Assembly: GCF_002101675.1 (NCBI RefSeq)
Contig: NZ_LQOY01000205.1
Span: 1-64,000, forward strand
Length of the DNA stretch: 64,000 nt
Direction of reading: 5' to 3'
Source of the DNA: Mycobacterium gordonae
GTDB lineage: Bacteria > Actinomycetota > Actinomycetes > Mycobacteriales > Mycobacteriaceae
A program made the position numbers and the translations under genes. A model generated the notes under the pieces. It was given only the letters and a program-made list of their open reading frames with translations. It was not told where the DNA came from and searched no databases. Each line of letters begins with the position of its first letter. Within the stretch, counting starts at the first letter, position 1. Positions 8,676-17,066 of the stretch are shown here, one piece after another.

Positions 8676-8951
8676 ATGGGACACAGCAAGGGCACCGAAA
8701 GGGCCGGTGGCGCAGCGGCCAGGCCGGGAGAGCCGGTGGTCATCGACTGCGACGATTGCGCGGTCCGCGGGCCGGGATGCCGCGAGTGTGTGGTGAGCGT
8801 TCTGCTCGGGGTGCCCGAAACCCTTTCGTACGACGAACAAGTCGCGCTCGAGACGTTGGCCGAGGCGGGCTTGGCGCCGCGACTGCGTCTGGTGCCTATC
8901 CGGCGCGATCGTGATCTGCCGACTAGCGCAATGACCCGGCGGGTCGTGTAG
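8676..8951 (+). CDS. Small protein with four cysteines (CxxC-x6-CxxC), unknown function
   Basis: A 91-residue protein. ATG 8676 follows a good ribosome binding site (AGGGAGAGG at 8657-8665, with a spacer of about 10 bases). Near the middle it has CDDCAVRGPGCREC, a CxxC-x6-CxxC arrangement that could bind zinc or an iron-sulfur centre. After it comes a short hydrophobic strand (VVSVLLGVPE) and a helix LALETLAEAG-like region ending in basic residues. I do not recognise a named family; a similar small gene upstream of ripC exists in other mycobacteria as I recall. It stands between the divergent nuclease gene and ripC and could share the ripC promoter region only if transcription continues through. 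Confidence 0.75.
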   Translation: MGHSKGTERAGGAAARPGEPVVIDCDDCAVRGPGCRECVVSVLLGVPETLSYDEQVALETLAEAGLAPRLRLVPIRRDRDLPTSAMTRRVV

Positions 8952-9113
8952 GGTCGACGACGGCCAGAAACCCTGTCTCACATAGAAATGACATAAATCT
9001 ACCCAATTTCTTAACTCCCCCCTTTGGACAAACGTCGATATCGTTTCGTAACCTGTTTGAGACCTAAACCAGCTCGGCGAATTCACGTCGATGGCAGTTT
9101 AAGGAAGCAAATC
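8952..9113 (+). promoter_or_regulatory. AT-richer leader upstream of ripC
   Basis: This 162-base stretch is clearly richer in A and T than its surroundings (for example around 8985-9015) and ends in the ribosome binding site AAGGA just before the TTG at 9114. The segment TTTCGTAACCTGTTTGAG near 9041-9058 stands out as a possible regulator site. I infer a promoter but cannot fix the start point. Confidence 0.45.
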
Positions 9114-10280
9114 TTGAGGCTCGACTGTAGGCATTCGATCGCGCGCGTCATCAAGCGGTTCGCCATCGGTTCGTTCGCGAGCTTCATCGTGTTCTCGGGG
9201 ATCACGGCCGCCGGCGCACTGGCCGATCCTGCCGACGACGCGTTGGCGAAACTCAACGAGCTTTCCCGGCAGGCCGAGCAGACCACCGAGGCGATGCACA
9301 GCGCACAGCTGGATCTGAACGAGAAGCTCGCCGCCCAGCAGGCCGCGGAGCGCAAGCTGACCGACGACCAGGCCAAGCTGGAAGCCGCGAGAGCGCGCTT
9401 GGCCAACTTCCAGGGCGCGGTGAACAAGGTTGCCGCCGCGACGTATATGGGTGGCCGCACCGATGGTCTAGACGCCATCCTGACGGCCGCGTCGCCGCAG
9501 TCGCTGATCGACGGGCTTGCAATACAGCGGGTGATGGCGGGTCAGATGTCCTCGCAGATGGCCAGTTTCAAGGCCGCCGGCGAGGAGGCGGTGAAGGCCG
9601 AGCAGGCGTCCGCAAAGTCCGCTGCCGACGCCAAGGCCGCCGCCGAGCAGGCCGCGGCTGTGCGGGCGAACTTGCAGCACAAGCAAAGCCAGCTGCAGGT
9701 GCAGATCGCCGTCGTCAAGTCGCAGTACCAGGCGTTGACTCCGGAGCAGCGCACCGCCCTGGCCAATCCCGGACCGGCCCCCGATCGAGTACCGGATCGC
9801 GGGCCCGGTGCGCCCGCTCCCGCTCCGGAGGCACTGCCGCCGGGCGCCCCGGTGCCGCCCGAAGGCGTCCCCGGTGAGGCACCCGCTCCTGGCGGGGCAG
9901 CCAACGTGCCCTTCACGGGTGGCGGCGGTGGTGGCGACCGCGCGGTCGTGGTGCAGGCTGCGTTGACCCAGATCGGCAGTCCCTACGTGTGGGGCGGCGC
10001 CGCTCCCGGGGGATTCGACTGCTCGGGCCTGGTCATGTGGGCGTTTCAGCAGGCCGGCATCTCGCTGCCGCACTCCAGCCAGGCGCTGGCGCATGGCGGT
10101 CAGCCGGTCTCCTTGTCTGACCTGCAGCCCGGCGACGTGCTGACCTTCTACTCCGACGCGTCGCACGCCGGGATTTACGTCGGCGACGGGATGATGGTCC
10201 ACTCGTCCACCTTCGGCCAGCCGGTCCGCGTGGTGCCGATGGACTCGTCCGGTCCCATCTACGACGCCCGCCGCTACTGA
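9114..10280 (+). CDS. ripC: NlpC/P60 peptidoglycan endopeptidase (RipC type)
   Basis: A 388-residue exported hydrolase. TTG 9114 is preceded by AAGGA and begins a basic N-region and hydrophobic signal peptide ending near ALADPADD. Residues about 45-230 form a long Ala/Gln/Lys-rich coiled coil, then a proline-rich linker, then the C-terminal NlpC/P60 domain. The catalytic triad is visible as Cys303 (FDCSG), His351 (ASHAG) and His363. The coiled-coil arm fits what is known of RipC-type enzymes, which are held inactive until activated by FtsEX. It cleaves D-Glu to mDAP bonds in peptidoglycan stems, for cell separation and remodelling. Confidence 0.92.
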   Translation: MRLDCRHSIARVIKRFAIGSFASFIVFSGITAAGALADPADDALAKLNELSRQAEQTTEAMHSAQLDLNEKLAAQQAAERKLTDDQAKLEAARARLANFQGAVNKVAAATYMGGRTDGLDAILTAASPQSLIDGLAIQRVMAGQMSSQMASFKAAGEEAVKAEQASAKSAADAKAAAEQAAAVRANLQHKQSQLQVQIAVVKSQYQALTPEQRTALANPGPAPDRVPDRGPGAPAPAPEALPPGAPVPPEGVPGEAPAPGGAANVPFTGGGGGGDRAVVVQAALTQIGSPYVWGGAAPGGFDCSGLVMWAFQQAGISLPHSSQALAHGGQPVSLSDLQPGDVLTFYSDASHAGIYVGDGMMVHSSTFGQPVRVVPMDSSGPIYDARRY

Positions 10281-11143
10281 CCGTTCCGGCCCCAAGGCGC
10301 CGGCTCCACATACTGCTGGCCGGTATCTTCGCCGCCGAGCTGATCGCCGCGGTCATGCTCCCGGGGCACGAGCGCGCCGCCGCCGCGGTACCGGTCGTTT
10401 CCCGCTCCCAGCCCGTCACGACGATGTCGTCTGCCGGAGACCGGGTCGTGCGACTGGTCAACCTGGGCGGCTCGGAGTCCGACCGCCTGCTGTCGCGGGT
10501 CACCGCTGATCTCGACGGTGCCGTCGATGCGGTCGTCGGTTTCTGGGGCGTCGACTGGACGCATGAGATCGCGGTGGTGGCTACCGGATCGGACGAGCAG
10601 TTTCAGCAGGCCGCCGGCGGCGGCACAGCTTCGCAGTGGGCGGACATCGCGGCGGTGACAGTGGCCGAACGCGTCGATCCGGTGGCCCGGACGATGGTCG
10701 ATGCCCGCATCGTGCTGGCTCCCGGCGCGACGCAGATGAGTGCACAAGCCCTACGAATAGTGCTCAGCCATGAGCTTTTCCACTATGCGGCCCGGGTGGA
10801 CACCGCCCTGGACGCGCCGCGTTGGCTCACCGAAGGGGTGGCCGATTACGTCGCCCGGCCGCAGACCGCGCTGCCCGCCGATGCCCAGACCGGCGCGCAG
10901 TCGTTGCCGACGGACGACGACCTCGACACTCCCGGGCCGCAACGCTCCCTGGCCTATGACCGGGCGTGGTGGTTCGCCAGGTTCGTGGCCGATACCTACG
11001 GGCCGGCCAAGTTGCGCGAACTGTATGTCGCGGCATGTGGTGTCGGGCACGTCGATCTGGCCACAGCCGTCGACCGGTCGCTGGGCATCGACGTGGCCGG
11101 TCTGCTGCCACGCTGGCAGCGCTGGACGGCCGGCCGCACCTAG
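10277..11143 (+). CDS. Predicted exported zinc-peptidase-like protein (HELFH), likely CTG start
   Basis: The body has an HExxH motif (HELFH) followed by EGVADYV, the glutamate-containing third-ligand pattern of gluzincin metallopeptidases, so an exported or surface peptidase-like fold is likely. The first canonical start is ATG 10355 (262 residues). However, the same frame upstream of it encodes RRLHILLAGIFAAELIAAV, a convincing signal anchor, and it contains no ATG, GTG or TTG back to a stop at 10118. CTG 10277 overlaps the ripC stop as CTGA and would give 288 residues with a complete signal sequence. I therefore list the CTG start as likely and 10355 as the fallback. Function and substrate are unknown. 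Confidence 0.7.
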   Translation: MTVPAPRRRLHILLAGIFAAELIAAVMLPGHERAAAAVPVVSRSQPVTTMSSAGDRVVRLVNLGGSESDRLLSRVTADLDGAVDAVVGFWGVDWTHEIAVVATGSDEQFQQAAGGGTASQWADIAAVTVAERVDPVARTMVDARIVLAPGATQMSAQALRIVLSHELFHYAARVDTALDAPRWLTEGVADYVARPQTALPADAQTGAQSLPTDDDLDTPGPQRSLAYDRAWWFARFVADTYGPAKLRELYVAACGVGHVDLATAVDRSLGIDVAGLLPRWQRWTAGRT

Positions 11144-11287
11144 ATCCGGTTCGGGTCGCCGTGAACGTGCACTCCGGTACGACGACACGCCGCGGCGAGC
11201 GGCATTCCGCGCACCCTCGCCGCGGGGCGGCGGGCTCCTCAACGCGCCGCTGCCGCGGCGTGCATCGTCGCCCGCTAACCTCACGGG

Positions 11288-12442
11288 GTGGCTCGGGTCC
11301 TGCTGGTAACCAACGACTTTCCCCCGCGACGCGGGGGCATCCAGTCCTACCTGGGGGAGTTCGTCAATCGGCTGGTCGACTCCGGGACGCACAGCGTGAC
11401 GGTGTACGCGCCAAAATGGAAGGGCGCCGAGGCTTTCGACGAAGCGGCCGACTCGGCGGGTTATCGGGTGCTGCGCCATCCCACCACGCTGATGCTGCCA
11501 GTCCCCACCGTCGACGCCCGGATGCGCCGGCTCATCGACGACAACGACATCGACACGGTCTGGTTCGGAGCCGCCGCCCCGCTGGCCCTGCTGGCGCCGC
11601 GCGCCCGCCAGGCCGGCGCCACACGTGTGCTGGCCAGCACCCACGGCCACGAAGTGGGCTGGTCGATGCTGCCGGTCGCGCGATCAGTGCTGCGCAGCAT
11701 CGGCGATCACACCGACGTCGTGACCTTCGTCAGCCGCTACACCCGGTCAAGGTTCGCGCCGGCGTTCGGACCCAGTGCCGCGCTGGAATATCTCCCGCCC
11801 GGAGTGGACAGCGACCGCTTCCGGCCCGACCCTGCCGCGCGCGCTGAACTGCGCAAACGCTATCGGCTGGGCGAGCGGCCCACGGTGGTGTGTCTGTCCC
11901 GGCTGGTGCCCCGCAAAGGGCAGGACATGCTGATCAAGGCCCTGCCGGCGATTCGCCGGCGCGTCCCGGGCGCGGCGCTGGTCATCGTCGGCGGCGGGCC
12001 CTACCTCGAGACGCTGGGCAAGCTCGCGCGCGAATGCGAGGTGGAAGACCACGTCACCTTCACCGGCGGCGTTCCGGGTGACGAACTGCCCGCCCATCAC
12101 GCCATGGCCGATGTGTTCGCGATGCCGTGCCGCACCCGCGGCGCCGGCATGGACGTCGAGGGCCTGGGCATCGTCTTCCTGGAGGCCTCGGCCACCGGCG
12201 TTGCGGTGGTGGCCGGCGACTCCGGAGGAGCCCCGGAAGCGGTGCAGCACAACAAGACTGGACTGGTGGTCGACGGCAACTCGGTGGACGAGATCGGCGA
12301 GGCCGTCACCGAGTTGCTGATCGACCGCGACCGGGCCGCCGCGATGGGCGCCGCCGGGCGCGACTGGGTTCGCAGCGAGTGGCGCTGGGACCTGCTGGCC
12401 GCCCGACTGGAAAAGCTGCTCGGTGCTCAGTCTTTCGAGTAG
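11288..12442 (+). CDS. pimB: Phosphatidylinositol mannoside mannosyltransferase, GT4 family
   Basis: A 384-residue GT-B fold enzyme starting at GTG 11288. The N-terminal glycine-rich FPPRRGGIQSYL loop, the ELRKRY hinge and the EX7E motif (Glu291 and Glu299, in EGLGIVFLE) are visible. The enzyme (PimB', the product of Rv2188c in M. tuberculosis as I recall) adds the second mannose from GDP-mannose to PIM1 on the inner face of the membrane, at the base of PIM, LM and LAM synthesis. Its last 16 bases overlap the end of convergent fadD15. Confidence 0.93.
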   Translation: MARVLLVTNDFPPRRGGIQSYLGEFVNRLVDSGTHSVTVYAPKWKGAEAFDEAADSAGYRVLRHPTTLMLPVPTVDARMRRLIDDNDIDTVWFGAAAPLALLAPRARQAGATRVLASTHGHEVGWSMLPVARSVLRSIGDHTDVVTFVSRYTRSRFAPAFGPSAALEYLPPGVDSDRFRPDPAARAELRKRYRLGERPTVVCLSRLVPRKGQDMLIKALPAIRRRVPGAALVIVGGGPYLETLGKLARECEVEDHVTFTGGVPGDELPAHHAMADVFAMPCRTRGAGMDVEGLGIVFLEASATGVAVVAGDSGGAPEAVQHNKTGLVVDGNSVDEIGEAVTELLIDRDRAAAMGAAGRDWVRSEWRWDLLAARLEKLLGAQSFE

Positions 12443-14229
12443 ATCGCCTCGATGTCGGAGGCGAACTTCTCGGCGACCACGTTTCGCTTCACCTTCATCG
12501 TCGGTGTCAGCTCGCCGGTGTCCTCGGTGAAATCGACAGGCAAGATGCGGAACTTGCGGATCGACTCGGCGTGCGAGACCTGCTGGTTGGCTTGCTTGAC
12601 CGCCGCGTCGATCTCGGCGACCAGATCCGGATCGGTGGCCAACTCGCCCACGGTCGCTGCCGAGTTCTTGTGATGGTGGTGCTTCCAGCCCTCGAACGCT
12701 TCGGGGTCGATGGTGATCAGCGCGCCGATGAACGGCTTGGCGTCCCCGACCACCATCGCCTGGCTGATCAGCGGGTGGGCCCGCAACTGGTCTTCCAGCA
12801 CGGCGGGCGCGACGTTCTTCCCGCCCGCTGTGACGATGAGCTCCTTCTTGCGGCCGGTGATGCTGACGAAACCGTCTTCGTCGACAGCGCCGAGATCGCC
12901 GGTGCGGAACCAGCCGTCGCTGAACGCCTCCTGGGTGGCCTGCTCATTGCGCCAGTAGCCGCTGAATACCACGCCCCCGCGCACCAGCAGTTCTTTGTCC
13001 TCGGCGATTCGCAGGCTGTTGCCCGGCACCAGCTTGCCCACCGTGCCGATCTTGAGGCCGTTGATCTGATTCACCGTGATCGCCGCACTGGTCTCGGTCA
13101 ACCCGTAACCCTCGTAGATGGTCACGCCCACACCGCGGTAGAAGTGCCCGAGCCGCGCACCCAGCGGGGCCCCGCCGGAGACGGCGGCGTGGCACTCACC
13201 ACCCAGCGCGGCACGCAGCTTCCCGTAGACCAGGCGGTCGAACACCGCGTGCTTGGCGCGCAGCACCATTCCGGGCTTGCCGTCGTCTTGGGCGCGGCTC
13301 CAATCGACCGCCGTCTGCGCGGCTGCCTTAAAGACAGCACCTTTGCCGTCGTTGGCGGCGTTCTGCTCGGCGGTGTTGTACACCTTCTCGAATACCCGCG
13401 GAACCGACACCACCACAGTCGGTTTGAACTCCGCCAGCAGCGGCAGCAGGTTCTTGATGTCACTGGTGAATCCGACGGTCACTTTGCTGGTGAAAGCCGC
13501 CAGGGTGAGCGCACGGGCCAGCACGTGGGCCAGCGGCAAGAAGACCAGCAGGCGTTGCCCCTCGCACAACAACGTGGGCAGGCACTCGGCGGTGCCGCGG
13601 ATCTCGTGCAGCAGATTGGAGTGGGTGAGTTGGCAGCCCTTCGGCCGGCCCGTGGTGCCAGAGGTATAGATGAGAGTCGCCGGAGCGTCGGAGCGCAGGC
13701 CCTGTTGCCGCGCCGTCAGTTCGGCCGCTTCGACCGATGCGCCGGCCTCCACCAACTGGTCCAATGCCTTCGGGCCGGCGCCGTTGATGTGCAGTACGCG
13801 GCGCAGGGCGGGCAGGTCGCCGGTGAGCTCCGTGACGATGGCCGCGTGCGCATCGGTTTCGGCGAATGCCAGCACCGCTTCGGAGTCCTGCAGTACCCAG
13901 CGCACCTGCTCGGCCGACGAGGTCTCGTAGATAGGCACGGTTACCGCGCCCACCGACAGGATCGCCAGGTCCAGGATCGCCCACTCGTAGCAGGTGGCCG
14001 AGAAGATCGAGACGCGGTCACCGGGCTGGACACCCAGCGAAATCAAGCCCAGTGCGGCGGCACGAATCTGGTTGGCCGCCTCGGCGCAGCTGACGTCCGT
14101 CCACGCCCCGTCGACCCGGCGCCGGTAGATCACGTAGTCGGGGTCGTTGCGCTCGTGCTCGTACACCACAGCCGCGACGTTGTCGTGGTCGTAGACGGAA
14201 AAGCGGGCGGGGACACTGTACGAACGCAC
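12427..14229 (-). CDS. fadD15: Long-chain fatty-acid-CoA ligase
   Basis: I placed the start at GTG 14229 (VRSYSVPARF...), preceded by AGGTAAAGA, giving 600 residues, the size I recall for FadD15. It has the adenylate-forming signature YTSGTTGRPKG, the motifs YEGYGLTETS and GWFRTGDLG, and a C-terminal lysine region (TPTMKVKR). It activates long-chain fatty acids to acyl-CoA in the cytoplasm. The substantial open frame on the opposite strand is a high-GC shadow. Confidence 0.92.
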   Translation of the reverse strand: MRSYSVPARFSVYDHDNVAAVVYEHERNDPDYVIYRRRVDGAWTDVSCAEAANQIRAAALGLISLGVQPGDRVSIFSATCYEWAILDLAILSVGAVTVPIYETSSAEQVRWVLQDSEAVLAFAETDAHAAIVTELTGDLPALRRVLHINGAGPKALDQLVEAGASVEAAELTARQQGLRSDAPATLIYTSGTTGRPKGCQLTHSNLLHEIRGTAECLPTLLCEGQRLLVFLPLAHVLARALTLAAFTSKVTVGFTSDIKNLLPLLAEFKPTVVVSVPRVFEKVYNTAEQNAANDGKGAVFKAAAQTAVDWSRAQDDGKPGMVLRAKHAVFDRLVYGKLRAALGGECHAAVSGGAPLGARLGHFYRGVGVTIYEGYGLTETSAAITVNQINGLKIGTVGKLVPGNSLRIAEDKELLVRGGVVFSGYWRNEQATQEAFSDGWFRTGDLGAVDEDGFVSITGRKKELIVTAGGKNVAPAVLEDQLRAHPLISQAMVVGDAKPFIGALITIDPEAFEGWKHHHHKNSAATVGELATDPDLVAEIDAAVKQANQQVSHAESIRKFRILPVDFTEDTGELTPTMKVKRNVVAEKFASDIEAIYSKD

Positions 14230-14387
14230 TCTCTTTACCTCGCTTGACCTCAGGCGGTGGCTTGCTGTTGCCCAGCCTATCGGTGGCATTCGCGCAGCCC
14301 GGCGACGGCCGGTGAGGGTCCGCCGCGATAGCCGGGCAGGTGAGGGCCGCACCGCTGCCACCCGGACCGGTATGTGAAGCTGAGGCG

Positions 14388-14777
14388 ATGAACAGCATCC
14401 AGATCGCCGACGAAACCTACGTCGCCGCCGCTGGCGCGCTGGTCGGGGCCGCTATCGCAGACCGGTCGAAGTGGCGCCGGTGGTGGCCCGACCTGGACTT
14501 GAAGGTCACCGAGGACCGTGCCGACAAGGGCATGCGCTGGGCGGTCAGCGGCCCGCTGACGGGCACCATGGAGGTTTGGCTGGAACCGTCGATGGACGGG
14601 GTGATACTGCACTACTTCCTGCATGCCGAACCGACCGGCGTCTCGGCATCCGAGCTGGCCAAGCTCAACCTGGCTAAAATGACGCACCGTCGCCGCGTCG
14701 CGGGCAAGAATATGGCGTTCGAGGTGAAGACGACCCTGGAACGGTCGCGTCCCGTCGGGAGTTCTCCGGTAGTTTAA
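14388..14777 (+). CDS. Conserved hypothetical protein (Rv2186c-like), SRPBCC-like
   Basis: ATG 14388 gives 129 residues, starting MNSIQIADET. The pattern of strands with conserved tryptophans (KWRRWWPDLD, RWAVSGPLTG) and its place directly before another START-like gene suggest a helix-grip fold for hydrophobic ligands, though this is weak inference. Conserved in mycobacteria and without an assigned function. Confidence 0.75.
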   Translation: MNSIQIADETYVAAAGALVGAAIADRSKWRRWWPDLDLKVTEDRADKGMRWAVSGPLTGTMEVWLEPSMDGVILHYFLHAEPTGVSASELAKLNLAKMTHRRRVAGKNMAFEVKTTLERSRPVGSSPVV

Positions 14778-14896
14778 CCGGGTCGAGACGGGTCAAGATC
14801 GGCATCAAGATTGCCCAGAGAGAGTACCGTTTCTGCCGGGAGATCTGGGGCACTCCCGCAATTGGCCGGGGTCGACCGGGAAAGGGAAACAGCCAA

Positions 14897-15331
14897 GTGG
14901 CGGACAAGACGAACCAGACGATTTACATCGACGCGGATCCAGCTGAGGTGATGAAGGCGATCGCCGACATCGAGTCCTACCCGGACTGGATCAATGAATA
15001 CAAGGAAGTCGAAGTCCTCGAGGCCACCGACGACGGCTATCCCAAGAAGGCGCGGATGCTGATGGACGCGGGGATCTTCAAAGACACGCTGATCATGAAT
15101 TACCAGTGGCCGGCCGACCGTGAGTCGCTGAGTTGGACACTGGAATCCAGCTCGCTGCTCAAGTCGCTCGAGGGCTCGTACCTCCTGGCGCCCAAGGGTT
15201 CTGGCACCGACGTCACCTACGAGCTGGCGGTGGACCTGGCCGTTCCCATGATCGGGATGCTCAAGCGCAAAGCCGAACGCAGGCTGATCGACGGCGCACT
15301 GAAGGATCTGAAGAAACGAGTCGAGGGCTGA
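14897..15331 (+). CDS. START/polyketide-cyclase-like protein (SRPBCC, Rv2185c-like)
   Basis: A 144-residue protein from GTG 14897, with GGGAAAGGG upstream as a ribosome binding site. The family pattern is seen: an N-terminal strand IYIDADPAEVMKAIAD, then the helix YPDWINEYKEV and a long C-terminal helix ending LKDLKKRVEG. Such proteins bind or modify hydrophobic ligands. The next gene appears to start at a CTG overlapping this TGA stop. Confidence 0.85.
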   Translation: MADKTNQTIYIDADPAEVMKAIADIESYPDWINEYKEVEVLEATDDGYPKKARMLMDAGIFKDTLIMNYQWPADRESLSWTLESSSLLKSLEGSYLLAPKGSGTDVTYELAVDLAVPMIGMLKRKAERRLIDGALKDLKKRVEG

Positions 15332-16590
15332 GTGATTCCGTTCCGCCTACCGCGGCCCGGATCAGCCTCTTTGTCGGCAAGGGCGGGGTAGGGAAATCCA
15401 CCCTGGCGTCCGCGACCGCGGTTTGCGATGCCAGCGGTGGTCAGCGCGTGCTCGTGGTGTCCACCGACCAGGCCCACTCGCTGGGTGACGTCCTGGGCGT
15501 CCCGGTTCCGCCGACCGGTCACGGCGAGCCCGTCCGGGTGCACGCCGACGATTCGCAGGCCGGTGGCGGTTACCTGGACGCACTGGCGCTGGACACCCTG
15601 GCACTGCTCGAGGACCGCTGGCGCGAGGTCGTCGGCGCGCTGGACGCCCGCTTCCCCGAATCCGAGCTGAGTCGCATTGCGCCAGAAGAACTTTCGGCGC
15701 TGCCCGGGATTCAGGAAGTCCTCGGGTTGCACGCCGTCGGCGAGCTCGCGATGTCCGGTCGTTGGGATCGCATCATCGTCGACTGCGCCTCGACGGCCGA
15801 CGCGCTGCGGATGTTGACGCTGCCGGCCACGTTCGGGCTGTATGCCGAACGCGCGTGGCCGCGCCACCGCCGGCTCAGCATCGGCGTCGACGACCCGCGC
15901 TCGGCCGCGGTGGTGCAGCTGCTGGAACGGACCAGCGCCACGGTAGATCGGCTCAGCTCGCTGCTCACCGACGGCGACCTGGTCAGCGCGCACCTGGTGC
16001 TCACGCCGGAGCGGGTGGTCGCCGCCGAAGCGGCCCGCACGCTGGGATCGTTGGCGCTGATGGGTGTGCGGGTCGAGGAGTTGCTGGTCAATCAGGTGCT
16101 GGTGCGCGACGAAACCTACGAATACAGCAGCTTGCCCGACCACCCCGCGTTCTACTGGTACGCCGAACGGATCGCCGAGCAACGCGCGGTGCTCGAAGAA
16201 CTCGACGCCACCATCGGCGATGTCGCGCTGGTGCTGGTGCCGCACCAGGCGGGCGAGCCGATCGGGCCCAAAGCGCTGGGAGGCCTGCTCGACAGCACCC
16301 GCCGGCGCCGCGGTGCGGCCCCGCCCGGGCCGCTGCACCCGGTGGTCGACCTCGAGTCCGGGACGGGATTGGAGTCCGTCTACCGGCTGCGGCTGTCGCT
16401 GCCCCAACTCGATGCCGGATCGCTGGCCCTGGGCCGTTCCGATGACGACCTGATCATCAGCGCGGGCGGTATGCGGCGCCGGGTTCGGTTAGCCTCGGTG
16501 CTGCGCCGGTGTACGGTGCTGGACGCGCATCTGCGGGGCAGTGAATTGACCGTTCGTTTTCAACCCGATCCGGAGGTATGGCCGAAGTGA
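15328..16590 (+). CDS. Get3/ArsA-like ATPase, likely CTG start
   Basis: A P-loop ATPase of the anion-transporting ArsA/Get3 group. The deviant Walker A motif GKGGVGKST sits at residues 17-25 and DQAHSL follows as switch region. The P-loop lies so near the N-terminus that the start is tightly limited. Between TTG 15133 (deep inside the upstream gene, out of its frame) and the P-loop there is no ATG, GTG or TTG. CTG 15328 overlaps the upstream stop as CTGA and gives 420 residues beginning SDSVPPTAARISLF. A membrane-protein targeting or ion-related role is not shown. It is part of a tight five-gene plus-strand group. Confidence 0.8.
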   Translation: MSDSVPPTAARISLFVGKGGVGKSTLASATAVCDASGGQRVLVVSTDQAHSLGDVLGVPVPPTGHGEPVRVHADDSQAGGGYLDALALDTLALLEDRWREVVGALDARFPESELSRIAPEELSALPGIQEVLGLHAVGELAMSGRWDRIIVDCASTADALRMLTLPATFGLYAERAWPRHRRLSIGVDDPRSAAVVQLLERTSATVDRLSSLLTDGDLVSAHLVLTPERVVAAEAARTLGSLALMGVRVEELLVNQVLVRDETYEYSSLPDHPAFYWYAERIAEQRAVLEELDATIGDVALVLVPHQAGEPIGPKALGGLLDSTRRRRGAAPPGPLHPVVDLESGTGLESVYRLRLSLPQLDAGSLALGRSDDDLIISAGGMRRRVRLASVLRRCTVLDAHLRGSELTVRFQPDPEVWPK

Positions 16591-16970
16591 GTAAGGCTCA
16601 TACCGATGTCGGCCCCGAGCTGCGCAGACTGGCCCAGGCGATTCTGGACGGAATCGACCCGGCCGTGCGGGCGGCGGCCGGCATGGCGGTCGGTGGCGCA
16701 CCCGGCAAGTGCCAGCAGGTCTGGTGTCCGGTGTGCGCGCTGGCGGCGGTCCTCAACGGGGAGCAGCACCCGTTGGTGACGGTCATCGCCGATCACAGCG
16801 TCGCCCTGCTGCAAGTGATTCAGTCCATCGTCGACGACATCGATCGTTCGGCGGCGCCGGAGGACGACGCCGCCGAAGACGGCGGGGGTGACCCCCCCGC
16901 CCCGGCCGCGAACGGCAAGGCCACCGCCAAGACGGGTTACCAGGCCATCCCCGTTACGCTGCAGGAGTGA
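16587..16970 (+). CDS. Small conserved protein with a Cys cluster (Rv2183c-like)
   Basis: A protein of 127-130 residues. GTG 16587 overlaps the upstream stop (GTGA); an ATG nine bases earlier is an alternative. It has the motif KCQQVWCPVCAL, a CxxxxxCxxC cluster that could bind a metal, followed by helices, and an acidic, Pro/Ala-rich disordered end. No known family is recognised. Its coupling to the Get3-like ATPase suggests a shared role. Confidence 0.8.
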   Translation: MSKAHTDVGPELRRLAQAILDGIDPAVRAAAGMAVGGAPGKCQQVWCPVCALAAVLNGEQHPLVTVIADHSVALLQVIQSIVDDIDRSAAPEDDAAEDGGGDPPAPAANGKATAKTGYQAIPVTLQE

Positions 16971-17034
16971 GCCGGCACCGGGCCGGGTCTCGCGAGGTGG
17001 TCGCGGCCAGCGCGGGTGGGTACAGTTGGCGCAG

Positions 17035-17048
17035 ACACCAACTGGTGT
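17035..17048. promoter_or_regulatory. Short inverted repeat before the acyltransferase
   Basis: ACACCA and TGGTGT flank two bases, 18 bases before the acyltransferase start and just upstream of its ribosome binding site GAGAGGGAGGG. It could be an operator, but its short length makes this tentative. Confidence 0.3.
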
Positions 17049-17066
17049 GGGCGAGAGGGAGGGCCA

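Noticed and set aside
11144..11287. Possible small gene between the peptidase-like gene and pimB
   Set aside because: Only short frames with no ribosome binding site or recognisable product.
12127..14247. 700-codon open frame antisense to fadD15
   Set aside because: Shadow of third-position GC bias; Arg/Gly/Val-rich without family motifs, whereas FadD15 is clear on the other strand.
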